Origin: Lysobacter defluvii IMMIB APB-9 = DSM 18482
GTDB lineage: Bacteria; Pseudomonadota; Gammaproteobacteria; Xanthomonadales; Xanthomonadaceae
Length of the DNA stretch: 64,000 nucleotides
Direction: 5' to 3'
Assembly (NCBI RefSeq): GCF_000423325.1
Contig: NZ_AUHT01000005.1
Span: 1-64,000 of the forward strand
Part shown: positions 50,957-59,743 of the stretch, piece after piece
Numbering within the stretch: position 1 is the first letter of the stretch
How the letters are laid out: each line of letters starts with the position of its first letter
Program-made: the position numbers and the translations under genes
Notes under the pieces: model-generated
What the model was told of the DNA's origin: nothing
The model's input: only the letters and a program-made list of their open reading frames with translations
Databases searched by the model: none

Positions 50957-52330
50957 CTAGCCCTGCCCGGAGGTGGCGGGACGCCGCCGGCGCCGGCGGC
51001 GGCGCTGGGGAGCCGGGGAATCCGGATCGTCCTCCGTCGCGCCGTCTCCGTCCCCGTCGAACCGCGGCGCGCGTGGGCCGGAACCGGACGCGACGGCCTG
51101 TGCTCCCTCCCCCGATGCCTGCAGCTCGCGCCAGTACTCCACGTCGGCCGCATGGCTGTCGGACCCGGCCAGGCGGATCGCCAGGAAGTCGAACGCGGCC
51201 CGGAACCGCCGGTGCGCGAGCATCCGCATCACCCGCTTGCGCTGGCGCAGGCCGAAGCGCGCCTGCAGCAGCCAGATCTCCTGCATCGGCACCGAGAACC
51301 GGCGCGGCAGCGCGACCATGTCGAGCTGGCGCACGGTGACCCGGTCGGCGGCGCGGCGCTGGGCATCGGCCGGCGCCAGCCCGTCGCGCTCCAGCTGCAC
51401 CAGGGTGCGGCAGTACGCCGGCCACAGCAGCAGCGCGAACAGGAAGGCCGGGGAGACCGGCTCGTCTTCGGCCACCCGGCGGTCGGTATCGCGCAGGCCG
51501 GCGAGCACCACACGGCGCAGCGCGCCGCTGCGGTTGGCCCGCAGCGCGCGGCCGGTCTCCGGGAACAGCACCTCCAGCAGGCCATGCTTCTCCAGGCCGA
51601 GGAAGCTCTTTTCGCCGTGGCCGGACAGGAACAGCTTCAGGCACTCCTCCCACAGGCGCGCAGGCGCGGACTGCACCAGCAGCGGTGCCAGCACCGGCAG
51701 CGGCGCCGCGGTGGCCGGCTCGATGTCGAAGTCGAGCTTCGCCGCCAGCCGCACCGCGCGCAGCATGCGCACGGGGTCCTCGTGGTAGCGGGTTTCCGGG
51801 TCGCCGATCAGGCGCATGACCCGGTCCTGCACGTCCTGGAAGCCGCCGGTGTAGTCGCGCACCGAGAAGTCCTCGATGGCGTAGTACAACGCGTTGGCGG
51901 TGAAGTCGCGGCGGACGGCGTCGTCCTCGATCGTGCCGTAGACGTTGTCGCGGACCAGCCGGCCGTCCTCCGCGGCATGGCGCGCGCCACTGCCATCGTC
52001 GTCGTTGGCGCGGAAGGTCGCGACCTCGATGATCTCGCGGCCGAACACCACGTGTGCGAGGCGGAAACGCCGGCCGATCAGCCGGCAGTTGCGGAACAGC
52101 TGGCGGACCTGCTCGGGCGTGGCGTCGGTCGCCACGTCGAAGTCCTTGGGACGTCCACCGATCAGCAGGTCGCGTACCGCGCCCCCGACCAGGTAGGCAC
52201 CATAGCCACCCTCGCGCAGGCGGTAGAGCACGCGCAACGCGTTGTGGCTGATGTCCTTGCGGGAGACGTTGTGCTGCTCGCGCGGGATGACCCGCAGCAC
52301 GGGTTCGGGTAGGGGGTGATTTGGTGGCAT
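50957..52330 (-). CDS. pcnB: Poly(A) polymerase I
   Basis: Adds poly(A) to RNA 3' ends, marking RNA for decay. It has 457 aa from ATG 52330 (MPPNHPLPEPVLRVI). The nucleotidyltransferase signature is YLVGGAVRDLLIGGRPKDFDVATDATPEQ, with the family-specific RRFRLAHVVFGREIIEVATFR. RRDFTANALYYAIEDF and ETRYHEDPVRMLRAVRLAAKLDFDI complete the head. The C-terminus is a very basic tail ([11 protein letters not shown]), common in this family and likely RNA-binding. CCA-adding enzyme is the alternative, but the RRF-AHV motif favours PAP. Confidence 0.95.
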   Translation of the reverse strand: MPPNHPLPEPVLRVIPREQHNVSRKDISHNALRVLYRLREGGYGAYLVGGAVRDLLIGGRPKDFDVATDATPEQVRQLFRNCRLIGRRFRLAHVVFGREIIEVATFRANDDDGSGARHAAEDGRLVRDNVYGTIEDDAVRRDFTANALYYAIEDFSVRDYTGGFQDVQDRVMRLIGDPETRYHEDPVRMLRAVRLAAKLDFDIEPATAAPLPVLAPLLVQSAPARLWEECLKLFLSGHGEKSFLGLEKHGLLEVLFPETGRALRANRSGALRRVVLAGLRDTDRRVAEDEPVSPAFLFALLLWPAYCRTLVQLERDGLAPADAQRRAADRVTVRQLDMVALPRRFSVPMQEIWLLQARFGLRQRKRVMRMLAHRRFRAAFDFLAIRLAGSDSHAADVEYWRELQASGEGAQAVASGSGPRAPRFDGDGDGATEDDPDSPAPQRRRRRRRRPATSGQG

Positions 52331-52372
52331 CAGGCGGGCATCGCCGCAGGTTGGAAAATCGTGAAGGAACCG

Positions 52373-52401
52373 TTGCCGAACGCAACGCAGCCCCATATAC
52401 T
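52373..52401 (+). promoter_or_regulatory. Promoter of tRNA-Glu
   Basis: TTGCCG (52373-52378), 17-bp spacer, TATACT (52396-52401), 41 bp before the tRNA. It is one of the best sigma-70 matches in the window, and sits in the gap divergent to pcnB. Confidence 0.65.
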
Positions 52402-52442
52402 AGCAAGCCGCGCAGCCCTGATGGCAGCGGCGCGGAAAACCT

Positions 52443-52518
52443 GCTCCCTTCGTCTAGTGGTCTAGGACGTAGCCCTCTCAAGGCTAAAACACGGGTTCGA
52501 GTCCCGTAGGGAGCGCCA
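52443..52518 (+). tRNA. tRNA-Glu (anticodon CUC)
   Basis: 76 nt with encoded CCA. Acceptor GCTCCCT/AGGGAGC. Anticodon loop CTCTCAA in TAGCC/GGCTA stem gives CTC, reading GAG. Most bacteria rely on UUC, so this is probably an additional isoacceptor fitting high GC. Confidence 0.97.
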
Positions 52519-52526
52519 AATCCGGA

Positions 52527-52555
52527 GGCCCGCACAGCAATGTGCGGGCCTTCTT
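52527..52555 (+). terminator. Terminator after tRNA-Glu
   Basis: Ten-pair stem GGCCCGCACA-GCAA-TGTGCGGGCC followed by TTCTTC. Confidence 0.9.
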
Positions 52556-52594
52556 CATTCCACCCCCTGCCGCCCGCTGCCGGGGACCGGCCGG

Positions 52595-52600
52595 TACAAT
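52595..52600 (+). promoter_or_regulatory. Candidate -10 box of fdxA
   Basis: TACAAT, 27 bp before the fdxA ATG. Confidence 0.4.
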
Positions 52601-52627
52601 GGCCGGGTCGCAACCACGGACCCTGCA

Positions 52628-52951
52628 ATGCCCTTCGTCGTCACCGAGAACTGCATCAAGTGCAAGTACACCGACTGCGTCGAGGTGTGCCCGGTCGACT
52701 GCTTCCATGAAGGGCCGAATTTCCTGGTGATCGACCCGGAGGAGTGCATCGACTGCACGCTGTGCGAGCCGGAGTGCCCGATCAACGCGATCTACCCCGA
52801 GGACGACGTCCCCGCCGGGCAGGAGCACTTCGTCGAGCTCAACGCCGAGCTGTCGAAGGAATGGCCGGTGATCACCGCGCGCAAGGAGCCCTTCGACGAC
52901 GCGGCCGACTGGGACGGCAAGCCCGGCAAGCTGGCGTTGTTGGAGCGGTAA
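52628..52951 (+). CDS. fdxA: 7Fe ferredoxin FdxA
   Basis: Low-potential electron carrier with one 3Fe-4S and one 4Fe-4S cluster. It has 107 aa. The N-terminus [25 protein letters not shown] and [16 protein letters not shown] carry the cluster cysteines in the Azotobacter-type seven-iron spacing. The C-terminal half ([19 protein letters not shown]) matches long-type ferredoxins. Flanked by a tRNA terminator upstream and repeat copy 3 downstream. Confidence 0.97.
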   Translation: MPFVVTENCIKCKYTDCVEVCPVDCFHEGPNFLVIDPEECIDCTLCEPECPINAIYPEDDVPAGQEHFVELNAELSKEWPVITARKEPFDDAADWDGKPGKLALLER

Positions 52952-52967
52952 GGGCGCGGAGCCGCGT

Positions 52968-53058
52968 GCATCCGGCGCAATACGGCGTTCCGCCTATTGC
53001 GCCCTACCCGGGCAACGTAGGGCGCAATAGCCGCCTTGGCGGCGTATTGCGCCGCATG
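52968..53058. repeat. Nested palindromic repeat, copy 3 of 4 (halves in reversed order)
   Basis: GCATCCGGCGCAATACGGCG...CCTATTGCGCCCTAC, nine bases, then GTAGGGCGCAATAGCCG...CGTATTGCGCCGCATGC. The two half-elements are back to back, opposite to the head-to-head order in copies 1, 2 and 4. It lies between fdxA and the convergent bamC-like gene. Confidence 0.9.
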
Positions 53059-53060
53059 CG

Positions 53061-53582
53061 TCAATCGGCGCCGATCCCCGCGCGCAGGCTCGCCATCAGG
53101 GCCTCGACCTCCGGCCCCGTCGCCGGCGCCCCGCGCGGATCCACCGCCGACACCCGCACGCCATCCACGCCCTCGGTCACGCGCACCAGGAACGCCGCGC
53201 CCTGGTACTGCAGGTCGAACGCGCCCAGCAGCTCGGCACGGCTTGTGACCTCGACGCCTTCCATGCCCGACAGGATCCCGTCGACCGCCTGGTAGACGTC
53301 GGTGCGGTCGCCGCCGGTCACCGTGAACCCGGTGGCGTCGGCGGCGCGCGCCTGCTGCGCGGCCGCGACGGCGCCCGAGGCGGTCACCGACCCGGTGGGC
53401 GCGGCACCCGCGGCGGCGTCGACCGCGTCCATCTCCGGCGGGACCTCCAGCGGGCGGTCCTCGGGGGCCATGCCGTAGAGCTCGTCGCCACGACGGAACC
53501 AGCCGCAGCCGGAGGTCGCCACCATGGTGCCCAGCGCGAGGCCGGCCAGCGCCAGGCGGGGAGCGGAAAGATTGAGGTGCAT
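53061..53582 (-). CDS. bamC: BamC/NlpB-like outer-membrane lipoprotein (short)
   Basis: A 173-aa predicted lipoprotein with signal LALAGLALGTMVATSGC (lipid Cys at about residue 26). A Pro/Glu-rich segment PEDRPLEVPPEMD follows, as in the BamC unstructured N-terminal region. The rest resembles one helix-grip repeat (DVYQAVDGILSGMEGVEVTSRAELLGAFDLQYQGAAFLVRVTEG). E. coli BamC has about 344 aa and two such repeats, so this is shortened. The gene order bamC-dapA divergent from gcvR-bcp is the same as in E. coli, which is the main support for the name. Confidence 0.75.
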   Translation of the reverse strand: MHLNLSAPRLALAGLALGTMVATSGCGWFRRGDELYGMAPEDRPLEVPPEMDAVDAAAGAAPTGSVTASGAVAAAQQARAADATGFTVTGGDRTDVYQAVDGILSGMEGVEVTSRAELLGAFDLQYQGAAFLVRVTEGVDGVRVSAVDPRGAPATGPEVEALMASLRAGIGAD

Positions 53583-53595
53583 GCGTTTCTCCGGT

Positions 53596-54498
53596 TCAAC
53601 CCGCGCCCTGGGCGCAGGCGGTTTCGATGTCGTGGCAGGCCGCGGCGATGCGCCCGGCCGTGTCCTGGTGTTGTTGCGAGAGTGGCAGCAGCGGGCGCCG
53701 CAGCCCGTGGCCGATGCCCTGTCGCTGCAGCAGCGCCTTGACCGGCACCGGGTTGGGCTCAACGCCCATGAAGTCGACGATCGGCGCCAGCCGGGCGTCC
53801 AGTTCGCTCGCCTGCCCCGCCTCGCCGGCACGGGCCAGGTCGCACAGGCGGCGGAAGGCGCGGGGAACCACGTTCGAAGCCACCGACACCACGCCGTCGG
53901 CGCCGGACTGCATCGCACGGCAGGCGGTGGGATCGTCGCCACTGAGCACGGCGAAGTCGCGGGAGCGCAACGCGACCAGCGCCTCCATGCGTTCCGGTTC
54001 CGGCCGCGCCTCCTTGACCCCGACGATGCGCGCGTGCCCCGCCAGCGCCGCGACCGTCTCCGGCAGCATGTCGCACCCGGTCCGACCCGGCACGTTGTAG
54101 AGCAGCACCGGCAGCGCGCCGTCGTCCGCCACCGCGCGGTAGTGCGCCAGCAGGCCCTCCTGGGTGGGGCGCACGTACGGCGGGGTGACAACCAGCGCGG
54201 CATCCGCGCCCAGGCCCGCGGCGCGGCGGGTCAGCTCGATGGTCTTGGACGTGTTGGACAGCCCGGTCCCCGCGATCACCGGAACCCTTCCCGCGACCAC
54301 CTCCACCGCGCAGCGCACCAGTGCGTCGTACTCGGCGTCCAGCAGTGCGGCCGCTTCGCCGGTCGAGCCGGCCACCACCAGCGCCTGGGTACCCGCCTGC
54401 AGCTGCAACTCGAGGAAACGGCGCCAGGCTTCGAGGTCGACCTCGCCGCTGGCATCGAACGGGGTGGCCAGCGCGGTGATGCTGCCGGAAGGTCGCAA
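53596..54498 (-). CDS. dapA: 4-hydroxy-tetrahydrodipicolinate synthase
   Basis: First lysine/DAP-specific step, condensing pyruvate with aspartate semialdehyde. It has 300 aa with [57 protein letters not shown], the Tyr loop [11 protein letters not shown], the Schiff-base Lys in IVGVKEA, and [13 protein letters not shown]. The start is TTG 54498 ([14 protein letters not shown]); no ATG or GTG fits. A hairpin at 54503-54525 directly upstream would hide the ribosome site. Spaced 13 bp from the bamC-like gene. Confidence 0.94.
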   Translation of the reverse strand: MRPSGSITALATPFDASGEVDLEAWRRFLELQLQAGTQALVVAGSTGEAAALLDAEYDALVRCAVEVVAGRVPVIAGTGLSNTSKTIELTRRAAGLGADAALVVTPPYVRPTQEGLLAHYRAVADDGALPVLLYNVPGRTGCDMLPETVAALAGHARIVGVKEARPEPERMEALVALRSRDFAVLSGDDPTACRAMQSGADGVVSVASNVVPRAFRRLCDLARAGEAGQASELDARLAPIVDFMGVEPNPVPVKALLQRQGIGHGLRRPLLPLSQQHQDTAGRIAAACHDIETACAQGAG

Positions 54499-54502
54499 GG
54501 GA

Positions 54503-54525
54503 GAAGGCCTCGTGTCGGGGCCTTC
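54503..54525 (-). promoter_or_regulatory. Hairpin covering the dapA translation start region
   Basis: Stem GAAGGCC/GGCCTTC with a nine-base loop, ending four bases before the TTG start. The only Shine-Dalgarno-like bases (GAGG) are partly inside the 3' arm. The rest of the 54526-54652 gap holds no other clear site. Confidence 0.4.
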
Positions 54526-54652
54526 GGATGTTACTTGCGGCCCGAAAGCAGCGGCAAGTATGCTGGCTCCGAGCCGCCGCCCGCCCTGGGGCGGCGCGTC
54601 CGTTTGCACGGCGCCGGCCCGGCGCGACCGCCCCTTCCGCACAGGCGATGCC

Positions 54653-55213
54653 TTGAACGACCCCACCCCACGCCCGACCACCAACGAGAACCACCTGCTC
54701 ATCAATGCGTTCACCACGCATCCGCAGTCCCCACTGCTGCAGGTGACCCGGCGCGTGGCCGACAGCGGGTGCAACATGCTCGACGCGCGGCTGTCGACGG
54801 TGGGGCGCGACATCACCCTGACCGCGCTGGCGGTGGGTTCGTGGGACGCGATCGCCAAGCTCGAATCCTCGCTGTCGCGGCTGGAGCGCGAGGACGGCCT
54901 GAAGCTGATGTGGTACCGCACCGGCGACAAGCAGGTGCAGACCGACCTGCTGCCCTACATCGTCGAGGTGGTCGCCGCCGACAAGCCGGGCATTACCTTC
55001 CAGCTCGCCGACTTCTTCGACCGCCAGGGCATCAGCATCGAGAGCCTGCACTGCTCCCGCTACCGGGCGATGCAGACCGGCGCGGACATGTACTCGGCCC
55101 AGGTCACCATCGGCGTGCCGGCGCGCATGCACATCGCCGCGCTGCGCGACGACTTCCTGGAGTTCTGCGACCACCTCAACCTCGATGCCATCATGGACCC
55201 GATGAAGTTCTGA
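54653..55213 (+). CDS. gcvR: Glycine cleavage system transcriptional repressor GcvR (ACT-ACT)
   Basis: Binds GcvA and blocks gcv activation when glycine is low. It has 186 aa from TTG 54653 ([22 protein letters not shown]). Two ACT domains: residues about 14-90 ([37 protein letters not shown]) and about 100-180 ([34 protein letters not shown]). No DNA-binding domain, as expected. bcp follows by 8 bp, as in E. coli. Confidence 0.9.
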   Translation: MNDPTPRPTTNENHLLINAFTTHPQSPLLQVTRRVADSGCNMLDARLSTVGRDITLTALAVGSWDAIAKLESSLSRLEREDGLKLMWYRTGDKQVQTDLLPYIVEVVAADKPGITFQLADFFDRQGISIESLHCSRYRAMQTGADMYSAQVTIGVPARMHIAALRDDFLEFCDHLNLDAIMDPMKF

Positions 55214-55221
55214 GGAGCGCA

Positions 55222-55710
55222 ATGAGCAAGACCGATTCGCCCGACGCGGGCGCGAGGGTTCCGGCAGGCCTGCAACTGCCGCTCTCCGATGGCAGCACCA
55301 CCACCCTGGGCGCGTACGCCGGCAAGTGGCTGGTGCTGTATTTCTATCCGAAGGACCACACGCCCGGCTGCACCACCGAGGGCCGCGACTTCGACGCGCT
55401 GCTGCCGGAGTTCCAGGCGCTGGGCGCGGAGATCCTCGGCGTCTCGCGCGACTCGGCGAAGACCCACTCCAACTTCCGCGCCAAGCAGGGCTTCCGGTTC
55501 GAGCTGGTGGCCGACAAGGAAGAAACCGTCTGCAACGCCTTCGGCGTGATCGCGGAGAAGAACATGTACGGCCGGAAGGTGATGGGCATCGTGCGCAGCA
55601 CCTTCCTGATCGACCCGGAGGGCGTCGTCGCCCACCGCTGGCAGCCGGTGAAGGTGCCAGGCCACGCCCAGGCCGTGCTCGACGAATTGAAGGCACGCCA
55701 GCAGCCCTGA
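55222..55710 (+). CDS. bcp: Thioredoxin-dependent peroxiredoxin (Bcp/PrxQ)
   Basis: Reduces hydroperoxides. It has 162 aa. The peroxidatic Cys lies in YFYPKDHTPGCTTEGRDF. The typical PrxQ resolving Cys five residues later is replaced (here Asp/Arg), and another cysteine sits in EETVCNAFGVI near residue 108. The enzyme thus looks like a 1-Cys or alternate-resolving form. ATG 55222 follows the GGAG in TGAGGAGCGCA. Confidence 0.95.
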   Translation: MSKTDSPDAGARVPAGLQLPLSDGSTTTLGAYAGKWLVLYFYPKDHTPGCTTEGRDFDALLPEFQALGAEILGVSRDSAKTHSNFRAKQGFRFELVADKEETVCNAFGVIAEKNMYGRKVMGIVRSTFLIDPEGVVAHRWQPVKVPGHAQAVLDELKARQQP

Positions 55711-55724
55711 CCGGAAGCCCCAAC

Positions 55725-57119
55725 ATGACCCGAGGCAAGCGGATCTACGTGCTCGACACCAACGTGTTGATGCACGACCCCACGGCGCTGTTCAAGTTCG
55801 AGGAGCACGACGTCTACCTGCCGATGCAGGTGATCGAGGAGCTCGACAACGGCAAGAAGGGCACCTCCGAGGCCAGCCGCAACGCACGCCAGGTCAGCCG
55901 CTTCCTCAACGAGCTGGTGGAGGCCGCCGGCACCGGGCAGGTCACCGCCGGGGTCCCGCTGCAACGCCCCCAGGGGCTGCAGTTGCGCGGGGCGCAGAGC
56001 GCCGGCTGCCTGCGCTTCCAGACCGGCAACTTCGACGCCGGCAAGCGCTTCGGCGCGGTGGTGCCCGACAACGCCATCCTCGGGGCGATCCTGGCCCTGA
56101 AGGAGGCCGAGCCGGACATGCCGGTGGTGTTCGTTTCCAAGGACATCAACCTGCGGATCAAGGCGGCGATCGCCGGCATCGACTCGGAGGACTACGAGAA
56201 CGACCGCGCCCTCGACGATTTCAGCCTGCTCTACACCGGCGCGCGCGAGCTGGAGCCCGACTTCTGGCGCGGCCACGGCACCGACCTGAAGTCCTGGACC
56301 GAGCGCGGCCGCACCTGGTACGAGCTCACCGCCGCCGACGGGGAGGACTGGTATCCCAACCAGTTCGTCTACCTGCCCGGCGAGGAGGAGGCCGAGCTGC
56401 AGGTGATGGAGGTCGACGGCGATCGCGTCCGCCTGCGGCTGGTGGAGGATTATCGCAGCGGCCACTCGGTGTGGGGCATCAGCGCGCGCAACCGCGAGCA
56501 GAACTTCGCCCTCAACGCGCTGATGGACCCGGACATCGACTTCGTCACCCTGCTCGGCACCGCCGGCACCGGCAAGACCCTGCTGGCGCTCGCCGCGGGG
56601 CTGGCCCAGGTGATGGACGAGCGGCGCTACCGCGAGGTGATCATGACCCGCGCGACGGTGAGCGTTGGCGAGGACATCGGCTTCCTGCCGGGCACCGAGG
56701 AAGAAAAGATGACGCCCTGGATGGGCGCGTTGACCGACAACCTCGAGGTGCTCACCCAGGACCAGGAGGGCGGCAGCTGGGGCCGCCAGGCCACCAACGA
56801 CCTGCTGGCCAGCCGGATCAAGATCCGCTCGCTGAACTTCATGCGCGGGCGCACCTTCCTCTCGCGCTGGCTGATCCTGGACGAGGCCCAGAACCTCACG
56901 CCCAAGCAGATGAAGACCCTGGTCACGCGCGCCGGCCCGGGCACCAAGATCATCTGCCTCGGCAACGTCGAGCAGATCGACACCCCGTACCTGACCGAGA
57001 CCACCTCGGGGCTGACCTACGCGGTGGACCGGTTCAAGGACTGGCCGCACGCCGCGCACATCACCCTGCGTCGGGGCGAGCGCTCGCGGTTGGCGGACTA
57101 CGCATCCGAGGTGTTGTGA
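55725..57119 (+). CDS. phoH: PIN-PhoH protein (PhoH2-type)
   Basis: A 464-aa fusion of a PIN ribonuclease domain (residues 1-140: YVLDTNVLMHDP, EELDNGKKGTSEASRNARQ, AVVPDNAILG) and a PhoH ATPase (about 255-460: LLGTAGTGKTLLALAAGL, VSVGEDIGFLPGTEEEKMTPW, WLILDEAQNLTPKQMKTLVTRAGPGTKIICLGN). PhoH2 proteins of actinobacteria have RNA helicase and RNase activity; here this is by analogy. Fifteen bp after bcp and the last gene of that run, followed by repeat copy 4. Confidence 0.93.
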   Translation: MTRGKRIYVLDTNVLMHDPTALFKFEEHDVYLPMQVIEELDNGKKGTSEASRNARQVSRFLNELVEAAGTGQVTAGVPLQRPQGLQLRGAQSAGCLRFQTGNFDAGKRFGAVVPDNAILGAILALKEAEPDMPVVFVSKDINLRIKAAIAGIDSEDYENDRALDDFSLLYTGARELEPDFWRGHGTDLKSWTERGRTWYELTAADGEDWYPNQFVYLPGEEEAELQVMEVDGDRVRLRLVEDYRSGHSVWGISARNREQNFALNALMDPDIDFVTLLGTAGTGKTLLALAAGLAQVMDERRYREVIMTRATVSVGEDIGFLPGTEEEKMTPWMGALTDNLEVLTQDQEGGSWGRQATNDLLASRIKIRSLNFMRGRTFLSRWLILDEAQNLTPKQMKTLVTRAGPGTKIICLGNVEQIDTPYLTETTSGLTYAVDRFKDWPHAAHITLRRGERSRLADYASEVL

Positions 57120-57124
57120 CCCCC

Positions 57125-57230
57125 GTAGGGTGCGATAGGCGCAGCCGTATCGCACCGAGCGCCGGAGCGGGCGCCATGGTTCGCCATCCGGTGCAATACG
57201 CCGCCCCCGAGGGCGGCTATTGCACCCTAC
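57125..57230. repeat. Nested palindromic repeat, copy 4 of 4
   Basis: From GTAGGGTGCGATAGGCG to GGCTATTGCACCCTAC, with GTATCGCACC and CCGGTGCAATACG inside and a CGCCATGGTTCGCCATCC spacer. The left half has diverged (GCGATA for GCAATA) with a matching change in its partner arm (TATCGC), preserving pairing. It contains the sulP stop. Confidence 0.9.
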
Positions 57231-58881
57231 GCGTGTCCGGCCGTGCGGCGACCCAGGACAGGGCCTCGGCCAATCCGGCGAAATACCGCGGCGGTTCATC
57301 GTCGCGCGACACCAGTTCCGCGCGAACGAGCTTGCGCAGCACGCGCTGGTTGGCGCCGACCAGCACCACGTGCACGCCGCGCCCTCCCAGTGACTCGACG
57401 GTGGATTCCAGGCGCTTGATGCCGGTGGCATCGAGCACCGGCATGCGCTCCAGCCGCAGCACCAGGTAGCGCGGCGGCTCGCTGCCCCACGACAGCGCCC
57501 GCTGCAGCGAGTCCACCGAGCCGTAGAAGAACGGCCCGTTGATCGAGTAGACCATCACCCCCGGCGGAAGCGACTCGATGCCGAGCCCTTCCAGTTCGCG
57601 CCGCAGCGACTGCGGCTTCTCCTCGACGACCTCGACGCTGGCGGACATCCGGCGCAGGAACTCGAACATCGCCAGGATCACGCCGATGTTCACCGCCACC
57701 ACCAGGTCGGTGACGATGGTCAGCGCGAAGGTGATCAGCAGGATCGCCATGTCCGGCCGGGGCGCGCGGCGGGCCATGCGCAGGAAGCGCCGCGCCTCGC
57801 TCATGTTCCAGGCCACCACGAACAGGATGGCGGCCAGGGCAGCCAGCGGCACCCTGCCGGCCAGCGGGGCGAGCACCAGCAGCACCAACACCAGGAACAC
57901 CGAGTGCACCACGCCGGCGAGCGGCCCGGTGGCGCCGTTGCGGAAGTTGGTGGCGGTGCGCGCCAGGGCGCCGGTGGCGGCGATGCCCCCGAACAGCGGC
58001 GAGAGGATGTTGGCGATCCCCTGCCCCACCAGCTCCTGGTTGGAGTCGTGGCGGGTGCCCGCCATGCCGTCGGCGATCACCGCCGACAGCAGCGACTCGA
58101 TCGCCCCGAGCATGGCGATGGTGAAGGCCGCCGGCAGCAGCATCACCACCTTGTCGAAGCTCATCTCGGGCCAGGCGAAGGAAGGCAGCCCGCGCGGGAT
58201 CGCGCCGAAAGTTGACTCGATCGTCGCCACGCCGGGGAGCGGGAACGCGGTGATGAACACCGTCGCCGCCACCATCGCCAGCAAGGGACCGGGTACCTTC
58301 CCCAGGCCCGGGATCCGCGGTCCCCAGAGCACCAGCGCGAGGCTACCCAGCCCCACCAGCGTGGTCGGCACGTGCAGCCCGGGCAGCGCCCGCAGCAGGT
58401 TCCAGGCCGTCTGGTAGAAGCGCTCGCCCGGCACGTCGGGCAGGCCGAAGAAGTACTGCCACTGCCCCACCCAGATGATCACGGCGATGCCCGCGGTGAA
58501 ACCGACGATGACCGGGTCGGGGATGTAGCGGATCACCGCACCGAAGCGGGCCAGCCCCATCAGCACCAGCATCACGCCGGCCATCAGCGTGGCCAGCAGC
58601 AGGCCTTCCACCCCGAACTGCGCGACCACCCCCGCCAGGATGACGATGAAGGCGCCGGTCGGGCCGGCGATCTGGATCCGGGTGCCACCGAACAGCGCCA
58701 CAGCGGCGCCGGCGATGATCGCGGTGTACAGGCCCTGCTCGGGCTTCACCCCCGAGGCGATCGCGAACGCCATCGCCAGCGGCAACGCCACCACGCCGAC
58801 GATGAGTCCGGCGCCGATGTTGGGCGCCCAGTGCGCGCGCTTGAACAGGCCGGCGCGCCAGGCCTCGCGGATGGCGATCAT
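57217..58881 (-). CDS. SulP-family anion transporter with STAS domain
   Basis: Inorganic anion (sulfate, bicarbonate or dicarboxylate) transporter of 554 aa. About 12-14 TM segments, with GVVALPLAMAFAIASGVKPEQGLYTAIIAG and IAGPTGAFIVIL typical of the family, then a C-terminal STAS domain (residues about 440-545: GVMVYSINGPFFYGSVD, LVLRLERMPVLDATGIKRLE). The last residues RRVQ and stop lie in repeat copy 4. ATG 58881 was chosen. A TACAAT box ends six bases upstream, suggesting a leaderless mRNA. Substrate cannot be told from sequence. Confidence 0.93.
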   Translation of the reverse strand: MIAIREAWRAGLFKRAHWAPNIGAGLIVGVVALPLAMAFAIASGVKPEQGLYTAIIAGAAVALFGGTRIQIAGPTGAFIVILAGVVAQFGVEGLLLATLMAGVMLVLMGLARFGAVIRYIPDPVIVGFTAGIAVIIWVGQWQYFFGLPDVPGERFYQTAWNLLRALPGLHVPTTLVGLGSLALVLWGPRIPGLGKVPGPLLAMVAATVFITAFPLPGVATIESTFGAIPRGLPSFAWPEMSFDKVVMLLPAAFTIAMLGAIESLLSAVIADGMAGTRHDSNQELVGQGIANILSPLFGGIAATGALARTATNFRNGATGPLAGVVHSVFLVLVLLVLAPLAGRVPLAALAAILFVVAWNMSEARRFLRMARRAPRPDMAILLITFALTIVTDLVVAVNIGVILAMFEFLRRMSASVEVVEEKPQSLRRELEGLGIESLPPGVMVYSINGPFFYGSVDSLQRALSWGSEPPRYLVLRLERMPVLDATGIKRLESTVESLGGRGVHVVLVGANQRVLRKLVRAELVSRDDEPPRYFAGLAEALSWVAARPDTRRVQ

Positions 58882-58887
58882 CCCGCC

Positions 58888-58920
58888 ATTGTAGGACCGC
58901 CCGCACGGATCGGAGACAAT
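58888..58920. promoter_or_regulatory. Divergent promoters of sulP and thiD
   Basis: TACAAT on the minus strand (58893-58888) ends six bases before the sulP ATG. GACAAT on the plus strand (58915-58920) ends seven bases before the thiD ATG. Both would begin transcription at the start codon. -35 matches are poor. Confidence 0.5.
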
Positions 58921-58927
58921 GGCGCGC

Positions 58928-59743
58928 ATGCAGACCGATCACTTCCTCCCGCCCTGCGCGCTGACCATCGCCGGCTCCGACTCCGGTGGCGGCGCGGGCA
59001 TCCAGGCCGACCTCAAGGCCTTCGCCGCCCATGGCGTGCACGGACTCAGCGTACTTGCCGCGCTCACCGCGCAGCACACCCGCGGGGTCACCGCCGTGCA
59101 CGTGCCCGATCCGGGTTTCCTGCGCGCGCAGCTCGATGCCTGCTTCGACGACTTCCGCATTCCCGCGGTGAAGCTGGGCATGCTGGCCAACGCCGCGGTG
59201 ATCCACGCCGTCGCCGACGCGCTGGAGCACTACCGCCCCGCCTGCGTGGTGGTGGACCCGGTGATGATCTCCACCTCCGGCGCCCGCCTGCTGGAAGCCG
59301 ACGCGCTCGATGCCGTCCGCGATCGGCTGCTGCCGCTTGCGTCACTGGTCACCCCGAACCTGCCGGAGGCCGAGTTGCTGCTCGGCCACGCGATCCCGGA
59401 CCTCGCGGCAATGCACGAGGCCGCCGGGGAGCTGCGCGCCTCCGGCGTGGCCGCCGTCCTGCTCAAGGGCGGCCACCTGGAGGACGGCGGCAACGAAGTC
59501 CCGGACCTGTTCGTCGACGAATCGACCACCGAGGTGATCACCCATCCCAGGCTGGACCTGGAATCGCACGGCACCGGCTGCACGCTCGCTTCGGCCGTGG
59601 CCGCGAACCTGGCGCTGGGCAAGCCGATGCGGCAGGCGTGCGTGGACGCCTCCGACTACGTCCACCGCGCCCTGCGCGGCAGCTACCGCCCCGGCAAGGG
59701 GAAGGTGGTGGTGCTGGACCACTTCGGCGCCGCCCGCTGCTGA
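58928..59743 (+). CDS. thiD: Hydroxymethylpyrimidine/phosphomethylpyrimidine kinase
   Basis: Phosphorylates HMP and HMP-P for thiamine synthesis. It has 271 aa. Ribokinase-fold signatures: [82 protein letters not shown], and the anion hole [23 protein letters not shown] 58928 has no Shine-Dalgarno and lies seven bases after the -10. The stop shares a base with the hydrolase start (TGATG). Confidence 0.96.
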   Translation: MQTDHFLPPCALTIAGSDSGGGAGIQADLKAFAAHGVHGLSVLAALTAQHTRGVTAVHVPDPGFLRAQLDACFDDFRIPAVKLGMLANAAVIHAVADALEHYRPACVVVDPVMISTSGARLLEADALDAVRDRLLPLASLVTPNLPEAELLLGHAIPDLAAMHEAAGELRASGVAAVLLKGGHLEDGGNEVPDLFVDESTTEVITHPRLDLESHGTGCTLASAVAANLALGKPMRQACVDASDYVHRALRGSYRPGKGKVVVLDHFGAARC

